Assembly: GCA_022453515.1 (NCBI GenBank)
Contig: JAJNNY010000010.1
Span: 372,001-436,000 of the forward strand
DNA: 64,000 nt
Direction of reading: 5' to 3'
Source of the DNA: Astrocystis sublimbata
Lineage: Eukaryota; Ascomycota; Sordariomycetes; Xylariales; Xylariaceae
The position numbers were made by a program, and so were the translations under genes. The notes below the pieces were generated by a model, which worked only from the letters and a program-made list of their open reading frames with translations, was not told the origin of the DNA and did no database searches. Each line of letters begins with the position of its first letter. The first letter of the stretch is position 1. Below, piece after piece: positions 22,715 to 34,236 of this stretch.

Positions 22715-24435
22715 TGTTGGTGGTCGTCAAGTTGTCGATGTATTTTCAAAAGCGACAAGCTAATTGCGAGGAGGTTGTGAGGATGGGATATGGGTTTCGG
22801 AATGGTGAGGCAAGGCCTTATACTATATATGCTCTCAAGGCAGAGCGTCACGGTGTAGGACGGAACACAGGTATATATATATGCAGTCTTCCCCATGCCT
22901 GGAACATTACCAAGCATGCCTCATACGTGAGGGTTGGCTCAGCATGGGTGTTGTAGGCTCCCATTCGCCATCTCCTTCCTTATTCATTTCAGGACAATCC
23001 CTCAGTGCGCGCGCCATTGCAGATTGTCAAACATCCCGACAGATCTGGCTGAGGATCGGACCATAATCAAAGTTTGCGCGGTCTCGACTCTCACTCACAT
23101 TGGTGACCTGTACTCGCAAGGAAGAGCTGTGGCCGACTGTGGCCTTCGGGCTTTCAATTTGCTCTGTCTGGGTATCCGAGGAATACCGCGCGTGTTCCTT
23201 GAGGACATGATTGATCACCTCAGAGTTGCAGCGCGTCTCACGATGACTTAGCATCATGGTTGCATATCGCTACTGGCTATACGGTACAGCAGCAGTTTGC
23301 TGTGCCGCCTGGGCCCCGATACCACTGCAGCTAAACGCGGACAGAGACGAATGGGATTGCGCTGTAATCTATCAACCTCAGTTATGATGCACCCAGTCTT
23401 TGATGTTACCCTTTGCATACCAAGCCAGGATCTGGATGCCGTCTGGGGTTCGCAGGCTATCTCTTGGTTGGCGTGCTTGAATCTGGATGACATGGTAGTG
23501 CGAAGGGTATCTACAGCCTACCACTGAGTGCTTTACTACCACTCATGCACGAGCCCTGTAGATAGGCTCGATAGGCTACCCGGGTATCATTGTGATGATG
23601 AGAATTTGGAGGATTACAGGTGCGTCGATAGCTCTTTCGGGATACCTGAATTAGCTGAATGGCGCTTTTAGTGATAAAGCTCTCAGGATAATACGTCATT
23701 GGTGCTTAGAGCCTTAGTGCATGTGGATCGGGAGCTGAAGCTTGCTTGAGCTGTCAGTTGGAATTGTTTCAGACGAGACATCGGCGCTAGCAATGGCGCC
23801 ATACTGTGCCAAGTACCTAAACGCCTAGCGCTACCTACCTAAGGTACCTAGGTAGATTTGGCCTATCAGAAGCTCGGATGACGCCGCGCTGTGGGACGTC
23901 GGCTTTGGGAGCTCAGGTTGATCCAAATCCGAGAGCGTACCTAGGTAGAGCCGGATTTGTCGCCTTCTTCTCTGCCATCTAACGCCGGTCAGGTCGACTG
24001 CAAAGACGCTTTCTCCATTTCCGACCCGGGACCCCCAGCCCACGGCTTTTGACCGCACACCCAAAACAGAGAAAACAAAGCGGTGGCTCGCCTCCGGAGA
24101 TATAGCTGGGTTCTCTCCGAGTGAGAGCGAGCTGTCATGTTTTGTTCGTTGGCTTTGTAGTAGTCTGCCTGCCGTGGCGTTGGACAAACGCGACTCGTAG
24201 GATTTTGACAGCTTCGGGCAGCTTCAGCTTCAGCTTGAGCTCTAGCTTGTCAGGTCATAATGAGGTAGGTATAAGTATAAGGTGATGCTCTTTCCTTCAA
24301 ACGTAAACCAAGTGAACAACCTCACCTCCCTATCAACCATCAACAACAAACGCAGTAATCTATCTCTACATTCTCATACAGACGACTTTTACTTTCACTC
24401 ACAACTAACTACAACTACCCCTGAACCCCCCAAAA
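22715..24435. other. Divergent intergenic region
   Basis: About 1.7 kb between the divergent ADH and SDR genes, holding both promoters. A CT/AC-rich, A-rich leader directly precedes the SDR start. The short frames here (for example 23831-24187, -) have no recognisable content. Confidence 0.5.
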
Positions 24436-25203
24436 ATGTCTACTAGCACCACCAACCAAAACCTCCAAGGCAAGGTCGTCCTCATCACGGGCGGCACCAA
24501 GGGCATCGGCCTGGCCATCGCCCAGCGCGTGTCCCGCGCCGGCGCCAGCGTAGTCCTCAACTACGGGCGCGACAGCAGCGCCGCACAAGCCGCCGTCTCC
24601 TCTCTCGCTACCGCCGAGGACCGGACACTAGTAGTCCAAGCCGACGCCTCGAGCCCCTCGCAGATGCGCGACCTCGTCGCCCGCACCGTGTCCAAGTTCG
24701 GGCACATCGACGTCATCATCGCCAACGCCGGCATCATGCCCATGGCAGCCTTCGAGAACGTGACCGAGGAGTCGTTCGACTCCATCTTCGCGCTCAACGT
24801 CAAGGGTCCCTTCTTCCTCGCGCAGGCCGCGGCCCCCCACATGCCCTCGGGCGGCCGCGTCGTCTTCATCAGCACCGGCGTCGCGAGGGCCAGCGCCGTC
24901 GCGCCGCCGTATGCCCTGTATGCCTCGACCAAGGGCGCCGTCGAGCAGCTCACGCGCGTGCTGGCCAAGGATCTGGGACGCAAGGGCATCACGGTGAACG
25001 CTGTGGCGCCAGGGCCGACCGACACCGAGCTCTTCTCGCAAGGCAAGAGCGAGGCTATGATCAAGGGGATTGCGAGCGCTTCGCCGTTCAACCGGATCGG
25101 AACCCCCGCCGAGATCGCCGACGTCGTGGCTTTTGTTGCCGGCCCGGAGAGTAGCTGGGTTTCGGGGCAGATCATTGGCGCCAATGGAGCTTCGTTTGTG
25201 TAA
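24436..25203 (+). CDS. Short-chain dehydrogenase/reductase, FabG-like classical SDR
   Basis: Intronless, 255 aa, the standard classical-SDR length. The cofactor motif TGGTKGIG (18-25), the NAG motif (97-99), Asn121 in ALNVKG, a Ser near 146 in FIST, and the YxxxK pair Tyr162/Lys166 form a complete catalytic tetrad. The C-terminal part PGPTDTELF and SWVSGQIIGANGA match the 3-oxoacyl-ACP-reductase/versicolorin-reductase branch. Asn42-Tyr43 after the second strand, instead of an acidic residue, suggests NADPH. It would reduce a ketone or aldehyde; the substrate is not predictable. Codon use is strongly GC-biased. The preceding 100 bp is A/C-rich, typical of a well-expressed fungal gene leader. 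Confidence 0.88.
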   Translation: MSTSTTNQNLQGKVVLITGGTKGIGLAIAQRVSRAGASVVLNYGRDSSAAQAAVSSLATAEDRTLVVQADASSPSQMRDLVARTVSKFGHIDVIIANAGIMPMAAFENVTEESFDSIFALNVKGPFFLAQAAAPHMPSGGRVVFISTGVARASAVAPPYALYASTKGAVEQLTRVLAKDLGRKGITVNAVAPGPTDTELFSQGKSEAMIKGIASASPFNRIGTPAEIADVVAFVAGPESSWVSGQIIGANGASFV

Positions 25204-25551
25204 AAGTGTAAGGAGGGCGGGCAATGGTTTGATTTCAGATACATTTGGAGCTGGTAATGGAGTTGTGGACTCGGTTCTGGTAGCAATGATGCTTTTTCAT
25301 CCGCAGCATCATCACGCAAATTGGCTTTTACATCAATGCATTGCAACAATATATGACACACGACAATTGGTGGTTCGCTCTTAGTATATCCATTAACGCT
25401 GTTACTTGACTAATATGTACAATCCTCTCCTCTCCTAAACCGTGATAGATTAGTCTATTCTCATCAAGTATTTTGTATCATCGTTTCAAGAGCTTTGTGT
25501 TCACGACCTATGTCACGGGTAATGTAGTTCTTATATCTAGTATGTTCGACA
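25204..25551. other. Intergenic, convergent 3' ends
   Basis: Short spacer between the stop codons of the SDR and VTA1 genes; nothing is recognised. Confidence 0.6.
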
Positions 25552-27098
25552 CTAACGAGCCCCCAGTGTGACAAGCGCTTCCTGCAGCTCTTTCACAGCC
25601 GTGTCAACGTCCTCAAAATTGAGTGCAGAAATTGCCCATTTGGCATGCTTCTGCGCTTGCACTATAGCCATCTCGTCGCTATTATAGCCGCCTGTGCTAT
25701 TACTAGTGGTTGGCTGTGCAGGTGGTGGAGCGGGGACGGGCGCCGCCTTTGGGACTATTGGCTGAGTGTAAGGTGCTCGGTAGTTCTGAGGTGGTGGTAG
25801 CGGCGCTTGTGACGGTGTATGGTGTTGTGGTGGAGGGATATAGGGCGGCTGAGGTGCCGCTTGATGTTGGGGAGGCGGGTGATAGAAGTCCTGGGGCGAT
25901 GATGGGCCACTAGGAGCCGCATGTGGTACAGATGGGGGCGCCGATGGATCGTGTGAGCTAGGGCTTGGGATAATCGGCGGCGATCCGAGTACACTACGCC
26001 CAGCGGAACCCGGGGGTGGCATGCTCGTGGTAGAAGGCAAATCGAGGGGCGATTGGGCGGTTGCTGACGACGAGCTGGGAAAATAACTTCCCGGCTCCTG
26101 GGTTGGTACATCGGGTGGCGCCATAGGGGACACCTGATCCGGCATTGACGCTGTCGGAGGAAGAGGCGAGTTTGGGGCCGAGACCGGCGCTGGGGCGTGC
26201 AGAGAGTATCCCGATGCTGGCCCTCGAGGGGCCGTGCCGTCATCTGGCACGTCTTCGACGGATGCCGGTCGCGGCCGGGCAGCGTTGATGGATTGTACTT
26301 CGGGGTCGTTGGGGTCCAGGGGCGACACGGTCTCCTCTGCTGTGGGCTCCTCTTGCTTTGGATTCGACTCGTTCGGATCCTTGCCTTCTTTGATCGCCTT
26401 GAGTATGCGCGCGGCATTCCACTTGCCATATTTGATCTTCTCTTGCGTCTCTGGATCAGGCTGACCCCAGATGTTGACGAGCTGAAAGAAGGTGGAGGCT
26501 GCTTCAAACGTGATGGCAGTTTGTCTGGGCCTTGCGTGTTAGAGGACTCCCATGATAACATGGCCATGATCATGGGATGAAGACGAGAAGACAATAAAAG
26601 GAACTGACTGGGTGACTTTGTTGGCTTTTAATGTTCTGAGCGCGCGGTCAAACGTTTCTTGTGCGAATTGTTCGATGTACGCCTGACCGGCAACATCGTC
26701 GAGAACAGCATCGTTGCCTGCCTGGCCTGCCTTCATCTGTAAGAGTGACGAACATCAGCCACCTTTGTCGTATCGGACGTCCATAATGTTTGAGAGAGTC
26801 GCACCTCCTCCAACTTATCCATAATTGTGGTCGTGAACTCGAGACATTCGCCGTCGGTATTATGAAGCTGCTTGCCGAGGATCTGTTGCACTACCCAGTA
26901 ATAGCCTGAGCAGCCAAGCATGGTCAGCGAGAGATGGATATATCGGTAGATGGCGCGGGCGCATGCGGCCATCCTAGGAAGAGAGGCAATCTTACACCAG
27001 TAGGCGATGACGGGCTTCGCTTTCTCTAGCTGGGCGGCACGTATGATGAACGGCGCGATGCCCGCAGGCTTCAGCCCTGGGGGTATGTTGGCCGCCAT
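25552..27098 (-). CDS. VTA1: Vacuolar protein sorting-associated protein VTA1
   Basis: Four exons: 27098-26996, 26905-26805, 26736-26609 and 26524-25552, giving 434 aa. The N-terminal half matches Vta1/LIP5 (tandem MIT modules): PPGLKPAGIAPFIIRAAQLE, YWCYYWVVQQIL, then YIEQFAQETFDRALRTLKAN, and FQLVNIWGQPDPETQEKIKYGKWNAARI. A long Pro/Ser-rich linker of about 200 residues follows. The final 45 residues (EMAIVQAQKHAKWAISALNF onward) are the Vps4-binding SBP/VSL region. Vta1 stimulates the AAA ATPase Vps4, which recycles ESCRT-III during multivesicular-body formation at endosomes. The start at 27098 was chosen because the family begins there; the upstream in-frame residues are not conserved. 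Confidence 0.93.
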
Positions 27099-28260
27099 GC
27101 CGGATCGTATTCTGCAATTGTTGGCGAGTTCCGTACGTCGAGACACAAAGGAGTTGGCTGTTCTGGAGATGGGAAGCCCACTGTCAGAGAGCAGAGAGCT
27201 GGAGCTGTCGCAGTATGATTCGAGGGTCGTGTATCTGATGGATCGTACTCGACAACCTGGCGCTTTGTTGATTGTGGACGAGGGTGCGCTGGACTGGGTG
27301 TCAACAAGCTAGATGTACAATGTGGAAGGGAATGCGGTCGTAGATCTGGGTAGGTATCCTGCAAGTTGCACCCAACATTGAACCTAAGGCAACCGCCCTC
27401 GACCGCCAGGGCAATACGAGCGCAACCCCGCTGAAGTCACCGTCTTAGACCTCCTCGACCCCCGACAGCGCGTCCACTGGTGTGCCAAGAGGGAGATAGC
27501 TCGCGCCACAGCTGTAAGTAGCCCGCCGAGCCCGCTAGCCACAGCGACTTCAGATCGGCGGTGTGAAACCGAGGCTTTTCTGAGGCTTTTAAAAAAGTGT
27601 CAAGTCAAGGGAAAATACCTTGCATTCAAACCACGACATGTAAAGGGGAAAATCGAAAAGATCAGGAACATCGTAGGATGCCGTCAACAGTGGAACTGAT
27701 ATTGATAACGAAGACAGTCCAAGTCGTTGTCCAATGTTATTTAAGGAACTTAGACGAATCATGCGGCATTACTTACAGTAAACCCCAGCCACATGCATGG
27801 ACAGAGGTAGGTACGGAGGTACTTGTAGCTAAGCCATGGACGTTGGACCCCAGATTTAGTGCGAGTAGCTGCGACAGGGTTGGCAGCTCGGGTCAATGAG
27901 GTCCTCAGCTGTTTTATTCAGCTTTGGAGGGGCAAAGCTCACCAATTGCTACCTGTTCTTTTCCTCGGCCGTGAGCAAGGACCTACCTCCTAGGCCAAGG
28001 TCGCTGTTCGGCATTTCCACCGTGGCCTTTTCGCCAACAGCACATTATAAATAAATTATAACAGCCTTCGACCTGGGCATCTGGGGCTGATCATCGACAT
28101 CATCGACATCATCGGCATTTGCTAATTTCTGATTCAATTGCCATTGCTAGTCTACCAAATAACCACATATATCATCCATAGCCCTTTCGTAAACTCTCGA
28201 ACACATCGAAGCGCCCTCAACATTGCAGGCTGGACTCCACCTCAGGGATCCAAAGTCAAG
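27099..28260. other. Divergent intergenic region
   Basis: About 1.2 kb containing the VTA1 and PDI promoters. A three-unit 9-bp tandem repeat (CATCGACAT) lies at 28092-28118, directly upstream of the PDI leader. No gene is seen. Confidence 0.55.
28092..28118. repeat. 9-bp tandem repeat in the PDI promoter
   Basis: Three head-to-tail copies of CATCGACAT, the last with one change, about 150 bp upstream of the PDI start codon. Confidence 0.65.
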
Positions 28261-29773
28261 ATGCATTGCTTCAACCTGAGCCCTACTGTCGCTGTTGCTG
28301 CAGTGGCTTTGCTTTCTGCGCTCCCCGTCGCCCAAGCCGGCTTATACTCGAAGAGCTCCCCGGTTCTCCAAGTAAATGCAAAGAACTATGACAGACTAAT
28401 TTCCAAGTCAAATCATACCTCTGTACGTTAAATTCAGTTACCAGAGAAAGGTGTTGTGTTGTCGCTGATACAGATGCTAGATTGTTGAGTTCTATGCACC
28501 ATGGTGCGGACACTGCAAGAACCTGCAGCCCGCCTACGAGAAGGCCGCCAAGAACCTCGACGGGCTGGCCAAGGTCGCCGCCGTCGACTGCGACGACGAC
28601 GAGAACAAACAGTTCTGCAGCGCCATGGGCGTTAAGGGCTTTCCAACTCTCAAGATCGTTCGCCCCGGCAAGAAGAGCGGAAAGCCTGTCGTCGAGGACT
28701 ACCAGGGGGAGCGTTCCGCCAAGGGCATCGTCAACGCCGTTGTGGATAAGATCAACAACCACGTGAAGCGTGTCACTGACAAAGATATCAACACATTCCT
28801 CTCCACCAACAACGAGACCGCCAAGGCTATACTTTTCACCGAGAAGGCTACCACGAGCGCCCTTTTGCGCAGTCTGGCTATCGACTACCTCGGCGCCATC
28901 TCCTTTGCCCAGATCCGAGACAAGGAGTCCAAGGCAACAGAGCTGTTCGGCATTGAGTCCTACCCAACCCTGGTCGTACTACCCGGCGGAGACGAGGATG
29001 CCCTGGTGTACGAGGGCGAGATGAAGAAGCCCGCCATGCTCAAGTTCCTGTCACAAATAGGCGAGCCGAACCCGGACCCAGCACCGGCGAAGTCCAAGGG
29101 CGACAAGGGAAAAAATGGGAAGGACAAGGCCTCTAAATCTACTTCAACTACCACAGCCGAGTCATCTGAGGAGACCGAAGTTCCTCCTACTACCGAGTCA
29201 AAGCCTAAAGCCGCTCAAGTCGCTCCCCCAATCCCTGCGATAACATCTGCCCAGGCACTGATCAACGAGTGCTTGCACCCTAAGGCTCACATCTGCGTCC
29301 TAGCTTTTGCTCCTGCTTCTCACGGAGAGACAGCCGAGAAGGCGTTGACCAGCCTGTCCGAGATCGCCCTCAAGCACGCCCAGCGTCGCCTCTTTCCTTT
29401 CTTTGAGGTCCACACAGACAATGACGCCATCGCACCCACATTCAAGGGCCTTGAGCTGACCGGCGATGTCGAGGTCATCGCTGTCAACGCCAAGAGGGGA
29501 TGGTGGCGACACTACGAGGGCGATTTCAGCACCGCGAGCGTGGAGACCTGGATCGACGCCATCCGCATGAACGAGGGCCCCAAGAACAAGCTTCCCAAGG
29601 CGATCATTGGCGAGGTTGTTGAAGAGGCAGAGAAGCCCGTCGAGACGGTCGAAATCAAGCTGGAGGAAGATGTCAAGGTGGAAGTTCCAGTGGAGTCCAA
29701 GAGCACGTCATGGCAGGGCGCTGAACCGACGCCAGAAGCCACCGATGCGCCACCCAAGCACGGAGAACTGTAA
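28261..29773 (+). CDS. Protein disulfide isomerase, single-CGHC (MPD1/PDIA6-like)
   Basis: Two exons, 28261-28422 and 28481-29773, giving 484 aa. A signal peptide ends near AQA (about residue 26). One catalytic thioredoxin domain follows, with APWCGHCKN (active cysteines 63 and 66) and the cis-proline segment GFPTLKI. A second, redox-inactive thioredoxin-like domain has SYPTLVVLPGG but no CxxC. After a charged Lys/Ser/Thr/Glu-rich linker, a third region ends in an acidic tail. The C-terminus is HGEL, close to but not one of the common HDEL/KDEL-type ER-retrieval signals. The likely role is disulfide formation and isomerisation in the ER, and the single active site resembles yeast Mpd1 and PDIA6/ERp38. 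A short intron separates the signal-peptide exon from the catalytic exon. Confidence 0.88.
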
Positions 29774-29920
29774 AGAAAATGACGGTGTTAGTTTTCAGAT
29801 GTATAGTGTAGCAAAATGATGATTTGATGAGACAAACGAGCCACTTACTAGTACTTTCTTTTCCAATTGAAAGCTCGGCCAAATCATGAAAGTGTCTCAT
29901 AGCCAACCCAGTCCCCTAGA

Positions 29921-30920
29921 CTAGACATCGATGTCCATAGCCATCTTAGCCCCCTTCTCAATCGTCCCCTCGGTAACCATCTTGTGTCCCTTCTCACGCA
30001 CCACCTGATCCAGGAACTTGCGCACGCCCTTGCACGCGTCGGCCGCAGACGCCATCATGCCCTCCAGTCTACTCACTTGCACTCTCGTCTCGCATACCAA
30101 AACCGCGACCTTGTCCGTGGCGCCCAACGTGCCGAGTGTCAGAAAAGGCAGCTCCTGCTCCTCCTGGGTGTTGAGGTCGACCAGCGGGTCGGCGCCCTCG
30201 TCGCCGGCGGAATGCGTTGATGTGGACCCTGCGGTGCAGGCTACGAGGTAGTCGGTCATGGGTATGCCGGCGTCGACGAGGGCGAGGGTCGCGGCATTGA
30301 TGAGGGCCGCGAGCAGCGAGCCGTCTTGCGAGAGAACGTGTAGGGATATGCTGATTGTCGAGCGTGGGTACAGGTGGATGTGGAGGTTCGAGGCCAGAGC
30401 CTTGGCGATTGTTGCTTGGAGCTCTTGGGTGCGCCTGGATGGAGGAGAGGGCCGTTAGCTTGCGTAAGAAAGATCCTTCGGCGCAGAAGTTGTTGATCGT
30501 GAATCTGTAGATCATAGATCATGGGTCCTGAAATAGGCATCGCAACGCCAAGAACGTCGAATAAAAGCGGACGATATAATGAGGGACAAAAAAAAAAAAC
30601 ACATACTTATCTCCCCTGGCCCTCCTCCTCCGGTCCACGGAGCTGAAGCCTCCGACAACGATACTGACGACCACGTCGGCGGCGCCCGACCCGCCTGGCA
30701 CGGTCGACCCGGACGAGGAAGCGGTGCCTCCTCGCTTGCCGGCGTTCTCGTTCGGCCCCGCGATCACGCACATGACCTTGGTGTTGCCCATCTCCAAATA
30801 CGACGACCCGTCGGCCGCGGCCTGTGTGCGGATCTGGCCGTGCAGACGCCGCAGCTCGTTCCACCGGCGCCCGTCGACGCGCAGGAGCGCGAGATCGTAG
30901 GTTGACGTGTCGAGGGGCAT
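29921..30920 (-). CDS. SKI6: Exosome core subunit Rrp41/Ski6 (RNase PH-like)
   Basis: Two exons, 30920-30607 and 30434-29921, giving 275 aa. The N-terminus RVDGRRWNELRRLHGQI and DGSSYLEMGNTKVMCVIAGP are diagnostic of Rrp41/Ski6 (EXOSC4), one of six RNase PH-fold proteins of the ring of the RNA exosome. Exon 2 gives TQELQATIAKALASNLHIHL, SQDGSLLAALINAATLALVD and the C-terminal helix. Eukaryotic Rrp41 is structural and RNA-guiding, not catalytic. It acts in nucleus and cytoplasm in 3'-5' RNA decay and rRNA processing. The 172-bp intron is long for this window and holds an A12 tract just after the donor. A low-complexity Gly/Ser insertion (GTASSSGSTVPGGSGAA) interrupts a loop of the first half. 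Confidence 0.9.
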
Positions 30921-32075
30921 TGTCGGTCAATATCTAGGAATTTTGGTGTGGGTTGGGCTGGGTGGAGGGGTAGCTTTTGCGCGTTTGCTGGAAACCCGAG
31001 TTTTTTTTGGTAGAAGCGATCGCAAGGGGAAGCAAGAATCTTTCGACAAGCAAATTGCGAAATGGCTCGTTCGTAGAATATGGTGAAATCAAGAAGCTAC
31101 GGGACCAAGTTGCTCATGGAATTGCTGGTAAAAGACTACTACTAGTACTACTTATCATGTGCAATTGATAGTTTGATCAGGACCTGAAAGCTAGCTTTTG
31201 TACTAGGCCACTTTAAGCCTAGCAAGTTGAGCTTGGAGGGGTCGTTAGATACCTGATCCCCTGAGCTCAACTCTAGCCAAGCGCTTTTCTGTCCACAGTA
31301 AGCTAGAACTGTTAAACCAGATCGACATATTCTGAACATTACAACCTCAATCCGATTATTACTCAGAAATTTCCATGAGAAGCTTCCAAAGTCAACACAA
31401 ACATCAATTCCCATCGCGGTCTTAAAGAAGTAATTATGCAAGATCCTTCAGAGTGCCTCAATCCAGGTCCTCGAGACCGGTAATCACCATCGTCCGGAGA
31501 ATCTTGCTGATGTAAAAAACAACCAAAAAAAATCAACTCCAGTATACTGCTGTGCGAGAGACACACAGTTGGAACGAACTGCCATACCTTGAATATTAAA
31601 GTGTTGCTATATTACTATGTATTAGAGTGTTACGAATCGGTAGTTCCATCGCCTTATACCCGGCTGACATGGCTTGTCAATGTAAGCATGCCGTGTCAGT
31701 GAACTTATTTTCCTCGGTGAGTAGTTTAGCAGGCACAAGGCTGAGCGCCAAGCGGATGCGCACATCTACCCATGGGAAGTAGCTGCCCATTGGGGAAGCA
31801 GAACATAAGCATGGGCCGCATGGTGTTTGATAAGAGGTTCGACGACGTTGTAGTTGTAGCCCTCGCGTCAGTCTACGACTGCTGCCACTTTCGCATGCAT
31901 GGACCCTGATTTCCTTCAAGCATGACATCTCCCGATGGACGTGTCGTCAAGTGATACGATGAATAGGATGTGTTGTGGTTGCGCAGACGCAGGCAAACCT
32001 AAAAGGGAGATGCATGTAGCTTTTGCCCCCTGTTCATGCAGTCAGAGCAGCCCAAACTTTGGTCCGCGTTCAGCT
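30921..32075. other. Intergenic region
   Basis: About 1.15 kb; frames are short and unrecognised. It separates the Rrp41 start from the stop of the first PAQR gene. Confidence 0.5.
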
Positions 32076-33177
32076 TCAACTCGCTCCTTTCAGACCTTGA
32101 AGCTGACACACATCCAGGGTATGTGCATTTGTAAACCCTTGGAGCAGAGCAGTCAGATGTGTATACATTGCGCACAAGATAGCGACATGGAAGATTTGAT
32201 GTGAGCTTCCCCAGATATCAAATTTACCCGGCGCCAAACGCTCTGGAATGCGAAACTGCAGATGTTTATCAGAAGACTTATCTCTTAGATGATAGAACAC
32301 GGGGTGAGAGGGCAAACATACCGCGTAAAGGGCGACTCCTGTGCCATAGAAAGTCAGCTCGATGAGGTACCATCTCATTCCGGCGTAATTGAGCATGTAA
32401 TCGAGTCCGTATCTCTGAACCCCATGCAGCAGTGGTATGAATGATGAAGCGCCAAAAACAACGAATGCGCCTGCCTTCACATTTCGATAGCGCGGTGTCT
32501 TGAGACTGGGGTTCGAGATCAGAACACCGGTGATTGTGCCCGTAGTTAAGATCTACGATTTACGTTAGTATATGAGTGGGGTTGACACATTGCCAGGATG
32601 ATGGTATAAGTGGTGATGGATGGTTGGGGAGACTGACAATAGCCCAGTGCAACTTTTGCAAGATGGCCTCGCAGAAGAACACATAGTAGATGCCGGACGA
32701 GAACGTGCCCACAGTCACGATAACAATACCAAGCAAGTCCATTCCGTGCCAGAACTGCTCCACGTCGTGCGAATGGGGTTGCATGAGGTGGTAAAGAGCG
32801 CTCAAGACCAAGCAGATCTCCGCACACCAGAAGTAGGTTCCAAACATGGTATAATCCATAGATGACACATTGAGAAATTGAGGCTCGCCAAGATAACGCA
32901 AGAAGCTACCTGCGACAAGTGGCAGGATGAGAGCCCCGATCAGATGCGTATACACATTGCAGGTCTCATTGTGCAGGAAAGTCAGGCTCTTCAAGATCTC
33001 CAGGTAGTCTGGCTTCTCTGGCCGATAGCCACTGAGGATATACTTATTGTCGAACTGCCACTCCGAGATCTGCTGCCACGTTACGGTTCGCGCTTTGGCC
33101 CTCGGTCGATTCGTATTGTTTGTAGTGCTCATGTTTGCTTTCGGCACTTGCCGTTGCTTGAGCTCTGCTCTTGTCAT
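32076..33177 (-). CDS. PAQR/Izh family seven-TM protein (adiponectin-receptor-like)
   Basis: Three exons, 33177-32638, 32552-32322 and 32255-32076, giving 316 aa. The family motifs are present: LHNETCNVYTHLIGA (start of TM1), SALYH with Ser126/His130, GMDLLG with Asp147, and the terminal HQIFHV with His276/His280. These residues form the intramembrane zinc site of PAQR proteins, which have seven helices and ceramidase-like chemistry; yeast Izh relatives affect zinc and sterol homeostasis. The start at 33177 (MTRAELK) was preferred; an in-frame ATG at 33132 and one at 33330 are alternatives. A second, broken member lies at 60505-61603. Confidence 0.88.
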
Positions 33178-34236
33178 GGTCTCTTTGATGAGGATGTAAG
33201 CTGCGTCGATGGTGAAGCACAAGAGATGTTCTAGGATTATGGGATACCCGAGACTTGGGTTACTGAAGGAAGAGAAGAGGCGATACAATAGCAGGACATG
33301 CGTGGGGCTTGAGACAAAAGAAATTTCCAAGTCTTTCAGCGCCGAGTGAATGGCTTGAATTATTGATGCAAGCCAAAGATCGGGGGCGGGAAAATTTGAC
33401 AGCCCTGGGAGTGAGATGAAATTGCGATAGGGCCAATGACCGGTATACCCTCACAGGCGCACCCTTACTCCTTGGTTGGGTTGGATTGCGCTGCTCTCGG
33501 GCAGGGCTGCGACTCAATCTCACTGGCAGAGCTGGCAGGGAAGCCACGGCGGTAAGCATGGATGCGTGCATGCCCACCAACATGCTTCTTATTCTCAAGT
33601 AATAAGCTTAGAAGCAAACACATGACCCCGCTATTGACGCCTCAATTGTGAGTTGGACGGTCGCCTGCTCGCCTGTCCTCGCAGTTGCCCTCGTACTAAT
33701 GCAGTTGCCCTGTACCAACCCGTCGGAGGATCCGACAAAAGATCAGTTCAGACTCCAACATCCGCTGGCGAGAGTCTTCCGTGCTTCCAGGCGGGCCGAC
33801 CCCTGTTGTGATGCCTCCTGCCACAAGCTCCCCAACAGCCATATTCATTGCTAAGGCGAGCCTGTGCGAAAAATAGATGAGACTGGTCGTCAGTATCTCA
33901 GGTGCTGCCAGAAGTGCCCACTCCACTGTCGATCACTAAAGGTACTGAGCAATCGTCTCATCTATTTTTCGCACAGGCTCGCTAAGGCTGACGAGGCGCA
34001 AGTCGGTGTGACAAGGTTCCAGATCCCCCGATGTGACAAAAGTCCTAGATTGCGATGGAGCAGTGTGGCAGGAAATGGGGGGAAAAGTGCACTTCCATCC
34101 CACACACCGAAGGACGAGCAAGAGTCTTGGTACAAATAACTAAAAGGTATTAGTCGAGTCGAGTGTATAATGATATCTGGTGTCTTGAAGATGTGAAGGG
34201 AGAACCGAAGCCTCAAACAATCGAAATCTAGAAATC
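33178..34236. other. Divergent intergenic region containing a MITE-like insertion
   Basis: About 1.06 kb between the PAQR and gasdermin-like start codons. Apart from the inverted-repeat element at 33857-33981 it holds no recognised feature. Confidence 0.55.
33857..33981. mobile_element. MITE-like element, 125 bp, perfect terminal inverted repeats
   Basis: The first 27 bp (starting CGAGCCTGTGCG) are the exact reverse complement of the last 27 bp (ending CGCACAGGCTCG). They enclose about 71 bp of non-coding spacer. The hexamer CTAAGG lies directly outside both ends (33851-33856 and 33982-33987), as a target-site duplication would. There is no ORF inside. A non-autonomous DNA transposon is the simplest reading. 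A 28-bp pairing is also possible if one flanking base is counted, which would shorten the duplication to 4-5 bp. Confidence 0.7.

Noticed and set aside
23831..24187. 118-codon frame upstream of the SDR
   Set aside because: Low-pattern composition, and it overlaps the SDR promoter.
2193..25203. Secondary-metabolite gene cluster (ligase, hydratase, MFS pump, ADH, SDR)
   Set aside because: No polyketide, peptide or terpene synthase or cluster regulator is visible, and housekeeping-type genes lie between them.
24561..25361. 266-codon minus-strand frame opposite the SDR
   Set aside because: Mirror frame of the SDR coding sequence; no motif of its own.
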